Of a DNA stretch of 64,000 nucleotides, positions 55,919 to 64,000 are shown piece after piece; the first letter of the stretch is position 1; each line of letters opens with the position of its first letter. This DNA is from JAPOUP01 sp965199865 (GTDB lineage Bacteria > Pseudomonadota > Alphaproteobacteria > Rhodobacterales > Rhodobacteraceae). The stretch lies in assembly GCA_965199865.1 (NCBI GenBank), contig CBDATU010000019.1:80623-144622 (forward strand), read 5' to 3'. Below the pieces are notes generated by a model. That model did no database searches and was not told the origin of the DNA. It saw only the letters and a list, made by a program, of their open reading frames with translations. Both the position numbers and the translations under genes were made by a program.

Positions 55919-56004
55919 CGCCCGCCTGTGGAAAGAATGTGGAAAAGTGGGGAAAAGATCCGGAAAGACCGCGGAAAATGCCCTGAAACCCCTTGAAACG
56001 AGAC

Positions 56005-56821
56005 ATGGATGCTCCCGCCAGTCCGGCCGCAGCGGCAGCGTCCACACGCTGCGACGGATGCCCGAACGCCGCCCGGAGGTCAAGCCGGGACATCTCTCCC
56101 AGCCCGCCGCCCTGTAACCCGTCCCGGCGTGGTCCGGACCGACGATGGTGTAGACGAGCGCCGGACGGACGCCGTACCGCCCCTCCCAGTCGTCCGCCAC
56201 GCGCTCCGCCGCCAGCCGCAGCGCCAGGGAGGCGAGGCCGTGGACCCTCACGGAAGGTCTGATCAGGAAGCGGTGGTTGTTAAGGACCAGACCCATGTTC
56301 GCGATCCGCGCCCGCGCCGACCAGCCGATGGCGTCGTCCCGAGGCCCCAGCTGGCAGGACGCCGGAACGAAGCCCAGACCGCCGAGCCGCCCCTGCGCGC
56401 CGCTCACGATCCAGTACCGCAGCTGCCCTCCCGGAGCCCGCCGCCAGCCCTCCGGATGGTGCGTCTCCATCATCGACTCCCAGGCGCGGCGGTCCGCCTC
56501 CGCCAACGGCTCCAGCCGCACCCCGCCGAGCGCGTCCAGAGCGCACTCGACCGGGGCGCCGCCAGGGTCGTCGGCGGCCGGTCGCCCGTTGGACGACGCG
56601 AAGCGCGGCGCCGCCTCCGGCAGCGTCAGGCCGAGCTCCTCCGCGAGCAGGGGAAGGACCCGCATCCCGGTGACCGTCGACGGCCTCCCGTCGTGGGTCA
56701 GCCAACCCTCCCGACCGCTCAGCTCGCGGGCGAGGCCCGAACGCGTGACGCCGCCGCGGAGGCATTCGTTCCCGAGCCACTCGACCGTGGCAGGGGAAAT
56801 CTGTCTGAGACCGATATACAT
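56005..56821 (-). pseudogene. DruA domain part of the interrupted IS4 transposase (copy B)
   Basis: The first 270 residues of the copy B transposase from the ATG at 56821. It starts MYIGLRQISPATVEWLGNEC, with a helix-turn-helix-like N-terminus, and carries the DUF4338 core: LDALGGVRLEPL, MMETHHPEGWRR, LGGLGFVPASCQLGPRD, IGWSARARIANMGLVLNNHR, LASLALRLAAERVADDW. It ends at REHP before running into IS110 sequence. The DruA domain matches that of copy A in order but is clearly diverged. Confidence 0.85.
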
Positions 56822-56872
56822 GGTCCCCGATTCGCATGGATCCGATCTCTAGTCAAGTATGCGGTAGTGACA

Positions 56873-56883
56873 GGGCCGGGACC
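56873..56883 (+). repeat. 11-bp target duplication of the IS4-type element, right
   Basis: GGGCCGGGACC repeats the bases at 53148-53158 and resumes the interrupted IS630 transposase gene. Confidence 0.9.
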
Positions 56884-57480
56884 GGCGTGACGGTTTCCCG
56901 CGTCTGCTGTTTCGAGGTCCCGTCCATGCGGACCGGGACCCCGTCATCGGCGCATTCCCTCCGGTATGTGGCGGGAACCTGTTCCATCCGGGCTACGAAC
57001 TCACCGCTTTTCCCTGCCGGGATGCGGCAATACCGCGTCCCGCACGGTCTGAGGCGGTTTTTTTGGCGCCTGCCGCACCGTCCCCTCACTGACCGGGTCG
57101 AGGGTCCCGGATCCACCAGCCGGTTGGCGAGCAGCTTCATGGTCCATCTGGCGTCGCCCTCCGGCGGCTCGCCGCAGCCCGTGGCGACCGGCTTGGCCTC
57201 CGCGGCGCCATCAAGGCTGCGGTTCGCCTACTCCTTACGCTCGAGCGCAAGCTCCAGGTCGGCTGGGAGGCGGCGCTTCCGGAGACGCCCGGCCGTGGTG
57301 GGACTGCTGTCCGTGACCCGCGCGATCTCCCCGTCCGTGTACCGCCTTTCGCCGACTCACCCTGGTCGGCGGGGACCAGGACGGTCGCCCGCTTCCTCCG
57401 CTCCTTCGGGGACGTGCGGTGGACAACTTCCTTCAGCTCCCGCCTCTTCGAGGATTACCCTGTAGACCCGCTTTCCCGCC
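56884..57480 (-). pseudogene. IS630 transposase, N-terminal and middle part
   Basis: Reads ERRYTDGEIARVTDSSPTTA (helix-turn-helix), then after an in-frame stop ANRSLDGAAEAKPVATGCGE, PPEGDARWTMKLLANRLVDP, IPAGKSGEFVARMEQV and VPVRMDGTSKQQTRETV. The catalytic CMDETSK motif has become RMDGTSK. Stops and this change show that the gene was dead or is decaying independently of the IS4 insertion. Confidence 0.8.
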
Positions 57481-57662
57481 ATCGGTTCCGCTCCCGTACC
57501 GCCCGTTACGCCCGTCCTCCACAGTGGCCTTTTCCACAGTGCGGCGGGACCATTCCCTTTCGCGAAGGGTTTCCACTACCATACCACAAATGACGGCCAG
57601 GGCGCAGGACCGGATCGACTGGCCGGAGGCGGAAAGATCAACCATTCAATGCAGGCAAGCCA

Positions 57663-58202
57663 CTAGCCATCCTCTTCGGGTTCAGGTGGTGCAGCGGGTG
57701 TGCGGACTCCCAATGCCCGGAAACGCTCCAGTTCGGCATACTTGTCAAGGGCCATTCGCTCATATGCGCGGAAATAGACATTGACGTTGAATAGCCGCTC
57801 CAGAACACGGCCCTGGTTTTCGCGCCGGAACCGAAGGTCTTCAGCAGCCAGTTCCGCACGGATACCCTCCTGACGGCCGTAACGATCAGTGTAGCTTACC
57901 AGTTGCCGATCAGCAGCAGGAATGCCATCGTGCGAAGCGGCCGCAGGGTCTCCGCCCAGAACGGCAACAGCATCCGCTATTGGTGAAGCATCAACTCGAT
58001 TACGTCCAAAAGGGGTTGGTGGGGGGAGTTCGGAAAAGCTCTCCGGTTGCTGTAACGGCTTGTAGGGCAAAATGCCGAATTCGTCCGGCCCCTGATTGCT
58101 TGAGGCGGAGTTCATCAGCTGCGGTTCGCCATCACGGTCACATGCGGTCAATGTGCCTGCCACCAATAGAACGGCAACGATTCTCACGAATGCTGAACGC
58201 AT
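57663..58202 (-). CDS. DUF3035/BamF-like lipoprotein
   Basis: 179 residues from the ATG at 58202 (AGGGAGC upstream). The signal ends in a lipobox VLLVAGTLTAC, so it is a lipoprotein. Then DGEPQLMNSASSNQGPDEFG, ILPYKPLQQPESFSELPPPT and NRVDASPIADAVAVLGG match the DUF3035 family, described in alphaproteobacteria as the BAM-complex subunit BamF. Stop TAG lies in the CTAG used by the IS630 element. Follows lspA on the same strand. Confidence 0.85.
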   Translation of the reverse strand: MRSAFVRIVAVLLVAGTLTACDRDGEPQLMNSASSNQGPDEFGILPYKPLQQPESFSELPPPTPFGRNRVDASPIADAVAVLGGDPAAASHDGIPAADRQLVSYTDRYGRQEGIRAELAAEDLRFRRENQGRVLERLFNVNVYFRAYERMALDKYAELERFRALGVRTPAAPPEPEEDG

Positions 58203-58256
58203 ATTACGCTCCCTAGCCACTGTCCGACCCCTGCTTAACCGATCCAATCCCATCCG

Positions 58257-58727
58257 TCACGGGGTCTTTACGTCTCTGCCCGTGAACAGGATCAGTCCGG
58301 CAGCTCCAATGAATACAGCGATGTCGGCAACGTTGAAGGAATAGGGATTGCGAATTCCACAGCACGACATGTTCAGGAAATCGGCTACGGCACCATAGGC
58401 GATTCGGTCGAAGACATTACCAAGCGCACCGCCTATCAGGGCACCAGCCGACACATGCGCTACGGTACGCCTTTCGTTACGCATCCAAAATGCAACAGCG
58501 ATGACAATCACTAGCGCAACGGTGATCAAGGTCCAGCGCGCTGCTGTGCTGTCATGAGCCAGCAGGCCGAAATTCACTCCGTAATTCCAGGCCAGGCGCA
58601 GGTTCAGAACTGGTGGCAGAACTTCAATGCTTCCCACCGACGGCAGGCCTATCACATTCAGAACCAGCCATTTCGTAACCTGGTCAAATACGAACACGGC
58701 TGCTGCGGTGGTATACATGCGCGACAT
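58257..58727 (-). CDS. lspA: Lipoprotein signal peptidase
   Basis: 156 residues, four membrane helices. The aspartyl protease motifs are complete: FDQVTKWLV, NYGVNFGLLA, GGALGNVFDRIAYGAVADFL and FNVADIAVFIGA, with the two catalytic aspartates in ADF and AD(I). LspA removes the signal peptide of lipoproteins, including the BamF-like one encoded next. It follows purH by 7 nt. Confidence 0.95.
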   Translation of the reverse strand: MSRMYTTAAAVFVFDQVTKWLVLNVIGLPSVGSIEVLPPVLNLRLAWNYGVNFGLLAHDSTAARWTLITVALVIVIAVAFWMRNERRTVAHVSAGALIGGALGNVFDRIAYGAVADFLNMSCCGIRNPYSFNVADIAVFIGAAGLILFTGRDVKTP

Positions 58728-58734
58728 GATGATC

Positions 58735-60324
58735 CTAATGTCGGAAATGCCGCATGCCAGTGAAGACCATGGCCAGATCGGCCCGGTCTGCCGCAGCGAT
58801 CACTTCTTCGTCCCGCGCCGAACCTCCAGGCTGGATCACCGCTTTCGCCCCAGCCTGCGCTGCGGCGAGCAGGCCGTCGGGAAATGGAAAAAAGGCATCG
58901 GATGCGACGACTGAGCCGTTGGCTCCGCTTTCGGGCAGCCCGAGGTCAGCCGCCATGCGCTCAGCCTTCAGCGCAGCAATGGATGAACTGTCGACGCGAC
59001 TCATCTGCCCAGCACCAATTCCAACCGTAGCGCGGTCCCTCGCATAAACGACCGCGTTTGACTTTACGTGCTTCGCGACAGTCCAGGCAAACATTAGATC
59101 CATCACCTCCCGCTCCGTTGGCACCCTCTCTGTCACGACCTCGAGATCGGTAGAGGAGATACGGCCGCTGTCCCTGTCCTGAACCAGAAACCCTCCGGAA
59201 ACCTGACGGAACGAAGGGCTTCCGTCGCCTGAATCGGCCAGCCCACCTGTCGTTAACAGACGCAGGTTCTTCCTGTTGGCGAATACCTTCCGGGCTTCGG
59301 CACTGGCATCAGGCGCAATGACGACCTCAGTGAATGTCGCACAGATCGCCTCTGCGGTCTGATGGTCAAGAGGCTGGTTCAGGGCGACAATTCCGCCAAA
59401 GGCGCTGGTCCGGTCACAATCGAAGGCTCGCATATAGGCTTCGCGCAGAGTGGAGCCCCACGCCACACCGCAGGGATTGGCGTGCTTGATGATCGCGCAG
59501 GCGGGTCCGTCCCCAGGTCGAAACTCGCTGACAAGCTCAAAGGCTGCGTCAGTGTCATTGATGTTGTTGTAGCTGAGTTCCCGGCCCTGATGCTGGACCG
59601 CTGTTGCAACTCCAGACCTCATTGTTCCGTCAGAGTAGAACGCTGCCGTTTGGTGCGGATTCTCGCCATAGCGTAGTCTCTGCACGAGCGTTCCGGCAAA
59701 TGCGTGCTGACGCGGAGCGGTGTCTCCGGTCTCTTCGGCCATCCAGTTACAGATCATGGAGTCATAGGCGGCGGTGCGCGCAAAGGCGCGCTGCGCGAGT
59801 TTCCTGCGTAAATCAAGGCTTGTTGCGCCACCATGCCTGTCCATGTCCGCTAGGACACGGTCGTAATCCTCGACATCCACGACCACGGTGACGAAAGCAT
59901 GATTTTTCGCGGCCGCGCGAATCATCGCGGGTCCACCGATATCGATGTTCTCCACGCATTCGTCCCACGGCGCGCTCTTCGCGACGGTTTCCTCAAATGG
60001 ATAGAGATTGACCACGAGCAGATCGATGGGTTCGATGCGATGCCGCCTCATCGCATCCATGTGTCCAGCGCTGTCCTGTAGCGCCAGAAGTCCGCCATGC
60101 ACCGCTGGATGCAGCGTTTTAACCCGACCGTCCATCATCTCGGGAAATCCGGTCACATCGGAAACATCCTTTACCTCCAGGCCGGCCGCACGCATTGCCG
60201 TCGCCGACCCTCCAGTCGAAAGGAGGTCGACTCCACGTTCCGACAGGGCTTTCGCGAACATGACCAAGTCTGTCTTGTCGGAAACGGACAACAGTGCGCG
60301 GCGCAGCGGAGCGAGGTCGGACAT
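58735..60324 (-). CDS. purH: Bifunctional AICAR transformylase/IMP cyclohydrolase
   Basis: 529 residues, normal length. The N-terminal IMP cyclohydrolase domain reads ALLSVSDKTDLVMFAKALS, LLSTGGSATAMRAAG, GRVKTLHPAVHGGLLA. The C-terminal transformylase has SYNNINDTDAAFELV, KHANPCGVAWG and AIQPGGSARDEEVIAAAD (in the form VIQPGGS). It makes the last two steps of IMP synthesis. It sits between the broken heparinase gene and lspA. Confidence 0.96.
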   Translation of the reverse strand: MSDLAPLRRALLSVSDKTDLVMFAKALSERGVDLLSTGGSATAMRAAGLEVKDVSDVTGFPEMMDGRVKTLHPAVHGGLLALQDSAGHMDAMRRHRIEPIDLLVVNLYPFEETVAKSAPWDECVENIDIGGPAMIRAAAKNHAFVTVVVDVEDYDRVLADMDRHGGATSLDLRRKLAQRAFARTAAYDSMICNWMAEETGDTAPRQHAFAGTLVQRLRYGENPHQTAAFYSDGTMRSGVATAVQHQGRELSYNNINDTDAAFELVSEFRPGDGPACAIIKHANPCGVAWGSTLREAYMRAFDCDRTSAFGGIVALNQPLDHQTAEAICATFTEVVIAPDASAEARKVFANRKNLRLLTTGGLADSGDGSPSFRQVSGGFLVQDRDSGRISSTDLEVVTERVPTEREVMDLMFAWTVAKHVKSNAVVYARDRATVGIGAGQMSRVDSSSIAALKAERMAADLGLPESGANGSVVASDAFFPFPDGLLAAAQAGAKAVIQPGGSARDEEVIAAADRADLAMVFTGMRHFRH

Positions 60325-60345
60325 GGGAAGGATCCAGTTATTGGT

Positions 60346-62167
60346 TCAGCCAGCGGTTCTGTTCTCTTGGCGCGCCAGGTCGCGTATATGGATGGGAGAG
60401 TCCTGTGCTCTTTCGAACGTCCATTGTATATGCGTCATATGAGCCGTCGCGAGAGCCGAGAGAACGATCTGGCCTGTCTCCCGCGGCACAAGCCGTCCCT
60501 TTTCCAGATAGACGCTGGGCTGCAGCAACATCGTGGCCGCACCACGGTAACGAAAGGTCCAGATCTCGCCGTTCCCAGGTTTCAGCGACATGGTGGTACC
60601 GCCTGGCTCAGCCTGAACCGTTACGTCGGGGTGCAGATGGAAGCGGATGCTGAACGGGATTCCCGGTCGTCCCGTCCTGCCCCGCATTCGTTCGAAGCGC
60701 CGGATTTCGTCGTCTGAGGCCGCGGTGAGAGTGTCATCGCCTCTGAGTTTTCCACCATCAAGTGACAGTTCGACTGCCCGAACGTGGATCAGCCCATGTG
60801 TTGGCGCATAACCGTCATGGGATGCATGAAGGCATTTGCCGGCGATATCCGAAAACTGACGTACGCGCACATCCTTGGGCGTCCCGGCTGGCAGGTTCCC
60901 TGCCGCGCCTTTCCGGCGCCTGACGCCGAAAGCTGAAGACGGATGGCCGTCGACCTCAAGCGCCGAATGCAGCGCCGTCGATCGTCCGGCCTTTGTCCAT
61001 CCCTCACCGAACGGCACACCCGACCCGCAGCTGACGACCAGCGGACGGCGACCCAATGTCATCTCAAAGGCCAGCGTTGAGGCGTGGCCAATGGCATGGT
61101 TTACGGTTGGTGGCGGTGCGGCATCGACTATCAACGAAGTTCGGCCTGCGGAAAGCCGCGCGAACCCCATCGCCAGCCCGGGCCTTCTCTGCTGGCGCAC
61201 CCCTGAATTCGCCAGTGCATGGTCCCAGCCGTCCGTCGATTCCGCGCCCGCCGCCATGGAAGCGCGCGAGACAGCCATCGGAGTGTCTCAACGTCCTAAG
61301 TGTTGGTACCATCCGGCCAATGGCGTTGAGGATCGGCGCGGGCGGGATCCTTTTCGCGTCCGCGAATGTCGACACCGTCCATATCAGCAGCGACAGGACA
61401 TCAAGCAGCTCCTCTGGATTCCGGGTTGGGATGCCTCCCCTGAAGTCGATTTCCCTATCACATTCGTTTGCCAGAGCGGTGATCACATGCTTTGAACCGC
61501 TTTCTTTCCCGGTCAGTATGAGGCTTGACTGAACCAGTCCAGCGAGGGTTTCGAGGCGGGAGAACCCCTGGGGAATCCGTTGCCAGTGCCTGGACAGGAA
61601 CTCAATCTGGTGTCCAAGCGAGCGCCTGAACTCCTCTGACTGCCCGTCGGCCTCGTCATTGAGAAGATAGACTGAATGGTTGATCCATCGGATCAACCGT
61701 TGCCCGGTATGCTCGGGTGACCATCCAGGTCCTGTTCCGTGCCCGAACCGCCTGATCCATTCCTGCGTCCAGGTCCGGGCCCGTTCCTCGGCATCGCTTC
61801 CTCCAGCGGCCGCAAGATCATCAAGCCAGGCAAAGCCGTGAAGTTCCCGCTCGAAGGCCGCATCTGGCATCTCAATGTCCCAGATCATGCGATCAGGCGC
61901 TTCAACCACGCTGCCCGCGAACAGGAACTTTCCGGCACAGAGCTGGCGTCCACGTTCGAGGCGTCCAATCATGCGCGGCTCAGGCAGGCGAACGAAGGAG
62001 GGCATGACCGCTTCACGACGGGCACGGCGCACATGGTAACGGTTCATCTGCCGAGCCCAAAGCCCCTGGACGGATTCGGTTCTTGACACGGAAACTGCTC
62101 TACCCGATGCTGCCATCGTTGATGCTGTGCTGGCGAAGACCATACCAGCCCGGAGGCTCCCTGTCAT
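60346..62167 (-). pseudogene. Heparinase II/III-family protein, frameshifted
   Basis: One protein is spread over two frames. The first (from the ATG at 62167, which overlaps the rsmB stop as ATGA) runs to DGCLARFHGGGRGIDGRL. The second continues DHALANSGVRQQRRPGLAMG to a stop at 60346. Together about 600 residues with the heparinase II/III layout (alpha-helical front, beta-sheet C-terminus). One extra G in the GGG run at 61224-61226 breaks the frame. These proteins next to rsmB and purH are widespread in Alphaproteobacteria; their substrate is generally unknown. Confidence 0.8.
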
Positions 62168-63459
62168 TGCCGAAACCCAGGCACCGCAACCTTTTGCAGT
62201 GCCCCGATAAAGAAGCCGTCCATCCCACCCAGTTCCATCCAGCGGTCAGGACGAAGACGCAGTCCCGTCTCGACGATCCAGTCGGATAGCGCCGGACCAG
62301 GCGACCCGAACGCCGCAGGGTTGATTTCGAGATCGCGATGCCTGTCGAGTGCCCGTTCGATCTGAACCTCTCCCTCTTCAGGAAACAGCGAACATGTGCA
62401 GTAGACCAGGCGCCCCCGGGGCGCAGCAGCATGACCGCACGATCAATCAGGCGCGCCTGCACGTTCAGGAGGTCAGCCAGTCCGGAACCATTCCTGACAT
62501 AGGGAATATCCGGGTGGCGGCGGATGGTTCCCGTCGACGAGCAGGGAGCGTCAAGAAGAACCGCGTCAAACGCCGCATCTGCCGTCCAGATCAATGCGTC
62601 GGACACAACAAGACGTGCGGATAGCCTGGTCCGGGCCAGGTTTTCACTTACCCGCTTCATGCGGTCAGCGGAAATGTCAATGGCGGTGACATCCGCTCCA
62701 GCCGCTGCCAGCTGTATTGTCTTTCCACCTGGCGCGGCACACATGTCAAGAACCCTTTCCCCGGGCCGCACATCCAGTATCCTGGCCGGGAGCGCGGAGG
62801 ATGCATCCTGTACCCACCAGGTGCCGATTCGGTAATCCGGCATCGCGGAAACCTGTCCCGCCCTGGAACCCGCACACTTCCAGTCGGCAGAACAAATCCG
62901 CCAAGCCTTTCTGCCAGCGCGTCGGAGTCACCGTCCCTGGGGGTGATGTCCAGTGGCGCCGCGGCACTATGCGCCCGTTCCATCGCCGCAACCGCAGCTG
63001 GTCCGTAGGCACTGACCAGCTTCCGGCGCAGCCATCCGGGCATGCGCGGTGGCGGAAGTCGCTCCCATCTGTGGAGTTCACCAGCAATTCGGCGTAGCAC
63101 CGCGTTGACCAAAGCCGCGCTGCCAGCCGTACGCTTCCGCTCCCGCGTCAGCGAAACCAGTGTATCAACAACTCCATGGGCCGGTGTGGCGCAGACTGCT
63201 AGCTCGACAACCCCGAGCCGAAGGGTATTCAGCACGTCCGGTTCAGGTCGTTTCCTCAGATGCGGACCCAGCATCCGATCAGCCCGATCAATCCAGCGCA
63301 GCGTCTCATTGGCCAGCCTCTGGGCATGCGGCCCGTTCCCTGGGTGCGAGCCGCTCCACGGCCCTGGGCAGCAGAGCGGCCAGCGACCGTTGTTCCTCGG
63401 TAACCTGCCGCAACAGCCACAGCGCCGTCCGGCGAGCCGCGAGCCCCAGGTTTTGCCAT
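62164..63459 (-). pseudogene. rsmB: 16S rRNA m5C967 methyltransferase RsmB, multiply frameshifted
   Basis: All parts of RsmB can be found, but in shifting frames. ATG at 63459, then ALWLLRQVTEEQRSLAALLP in one frame; ANETLRWIDRADRMLGPHLR and GVVELAVCATPAHGVVDTLV (NusB-like) in another; DYRIGTWWVQDASSALPARI and LDMCAAPGGKTIQLAAAGAD (SAM site), DAPCSSTGTIRRHPDI in a third; and LVYCTCSLFPEEGEVQIERA to VAVPGF in a last. Shifts lie near 63445, 63328, 62858 and 62415, mostly at G/C runs. Four lesions suggest either a true pseudogene or poor base calls. Confidence 0.8.
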
Positions 63460-63530
63460 CAGCCATCCAGTCTTGCCATCAGAACCCTGCGTCTATACCA
63501 CTCCGAGGAGTTCCGGCAAGGAGTGCGGAG

Positions 63531-63713
63531 ATGGCGGAAGACGACCTTGATCCAGACCTGCCAGCCGCTGCCCGACGGGCGTTAGCTGAGGCCGAACAGC
63601 GCCGCCGGAAAAGCTGGGGACGGCAGCCTCCGACCGAGCTTGGTGGCCGTGATGGCCCTGATCCCGTGAGATACGGCGATTGGGAATGCAAGGGCATCGC
63701 GGTAGATTTCTGA
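63531..63713 (+). CDS. SdhAF4-like (DUF1674) protein
   Basis: 60 residues from the ATG at 63531, with AAGGAG upstream. The C-terminal signature PPTELGGRDGPDPVRYGDWE and KG.AVDF is that of DUF1674/succinate dehydrogenase assembly factor 4, which in mitochondria helps flavinylated SdhA join SdhB. It is divergent from rsmB, its usual neighbour in Alphaproteobacteria. Small and easily missed. Confidence 0.88.
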   Translation: MAEDDLDPDLPAAARRALAEAEQRRRKSWGRQPPTELGGRDGPDPVRYGDWECKGIAVDF

Positions 63714-63836
63714 CCTTGGCACGCTGCTGGCGTATTGAGCATGCGGGACAGTCATCCACTCAATCCGACGGGTTGCGCATCTAGACCGGATATCTCACCA
63801 GCCGCAACCGGAACGCTCCGGCACCGGCCCGGAAGC

Positions 63837-64000
63837 TGTCAGTACCGCATACTGGACTAGAGATCGGATCCATGCGAATCGGGGACCATGTATATTGGTC
63901 TCAGACAGATTTCCCCTGCCACGGTCGAGTGGCTGGGGAACGAATGCCTCCGCGGCGGGCGTCACGCGTTCGGGCCTCGCCCGCGAGCCGGTCGGTCGGG
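63837..64000 (+). mobile_element. DruA-IS4 element copy C, cut by the window end
   Basis: The end TGTCAGTACCGCATACTGGA at 63837 and the following bases match the right end of copy B in reverse. The ATG at 63888 begins the DruA-IS4 protein with MYIGLRQISPATVEWLGNEC as in copy B. After LRGG one extra G (about 63952-63957) shifts the frame away from VTRSGLARE. This copy is therefore either mutated or misread. Its remainder is outside the window. Confidence 0.85.

Larger units (their letters stand above)
54635..56004 (+). mobile_element. Intact IS110-family element
   Basis: About 1370 bp inserted in the DruA-IS4 gene. Borders were set by rejoining the host frame: the bases ATG occur at both edges (54632-54634 and 56005-56007), as expected for the short core of IS110 recombination, and there are no terminal inverted repeats. 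It has 330 nt upstream and 86 nt downstream of one complete transposase gene. Repeated TGTGGAAA(A) motifs occur near both ends. The long structured upstream end fits the IS110 (not IS1111) group, whose bridge RNA is encoded there. Confidence 0.85.
53159..56872 (-). mobile_element. DruA-IS4 element (copy B) with IS110 inside
   Basis: Ends TGTCACTACCACATACTTGA and, inverted at the right, TGTCACTACCGCATACTTGA; 11-bp target duplications flank it. Without the IS110 insertion it would be about 2.34 kb with one long minus-strand gene, a DruA-domain IS4-type transposase. Copy A at 13.3 kb is a distant relative that has acquired this element's 3' end. Copy C at 63837 has the same right-type end and start. 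Confidence 0.9.
52628..57666 (-). mobile_element. IS630-family element carrying a nested IS4 and IS110
   Basis: Outer element of a three-level nest. Left end TAGTAGTCTTCCATCATTGA at 52629 and right end complementary to TAGTGGCTTGCCTGCATTGA at 57665, with TA at both borders. Without insertions it would be about 1.3 kb. It entered a CTAG that served as the shared stop of two convergent genes (the metallopeptidase and the BamF-like lipoprotein). Its transposase gene is cut by the IS4-type element at 53159-56872 and also has stop codons, so it is inactive. Confidence 0.85.

Overview
The window looks like part of an alphaproteobacterial chromosome. Evidence: a short HprK-EIIA-HPr regulatory phosphotransferase set next to an ATP-type pckA, (2S)-methylsuccinyl-CoA dehydrogenase, the gene string HIG1 / cob(I)alamin adenosyltransferase / etfB / etfA / 3-hydroxyacyl-CoA dehydrogenase, an SdhAF4-like gene next to rsmB, and heparinase-purH-lspA-BamF-like genes in series. 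I cannot fix the genus. The number of insertion sequences and broken genes fits a lineage with relaxed selection, such as a host-associated bacterium, but that is inference.

Layout. 1-1.6 kb: a decayed PrlF/YhaV toxin-antitoxin edge, worn transposase scraps and a 192-bp palindromic MITE-like element. 1.8-12.4 kb: a small gene plus an SDH-family Clp-fold protease, smpB, an aminotransferase, methylsuccinyl-CoA dehydrogenase, an RraA-like gene, pckA, hprK-EIIA-HPr and an acyltransferase. 12.4-20.2 kb: the electron-transfer-flavoprotein operon, split by an IS4-type element whose transposase carries an N-terminal DruA-like (DUF4338) domain, and by a cytochrome c gene. 20.3-30.5 kb: an SDR gene and a phenylacetate degradation locus: paaI-paaK rightward, paaABCDE leftward, then paaZ and a PaaX-type regulator. 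30.7-31.5 kb: tRNA-Arg(TCT), a 95-bp inverted repeat and a vapBC module with a frameshifted antitoxin. 32-46 kb: uvrB, parC, a sulfatase, a TRAP transporter (dctPQM), an agmatinase-family gene and mutL. 46.3-48.9 kb: two paired M16 peptidases.

48.9-57.7 kb is an accessory island between the M16 pair and the BamF-like/lspA/purH/heparinase/rsmB string that follows to 63.5 kb. It holds an Rpn-family nuclease with a repeat tail, two IS630-family copies, a secreted HEAGH metallopeptidase and a three-deep nest: an IS110 element inside a DruA-IS4 element inside an IS630 element, each junction readable. The window ends inside a third DruA-IS4 copy.

Working together: the paa genes take phenylacetate to phenylacetyl-CoA (PaaK), epoxidise it (PaaABCE, with PaaD for maturation) and open the ring (PaaZ). 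The later beta-oxidation steps may use the hbd-like dehydrogenase and ETF encoded nearby. Methylsuccinyl-CoA dehydrogenase implies assimilation of acetyl-CoA through the ethylmalonyl-CoA pathway, and pckA links this to gluconeogenesis. Several genes (vapB, rsmB, heparinase, yhaV, the third IS4 copy) carry single-base frameshifts, often in G/C runs. These may be real decay or sequencing error.
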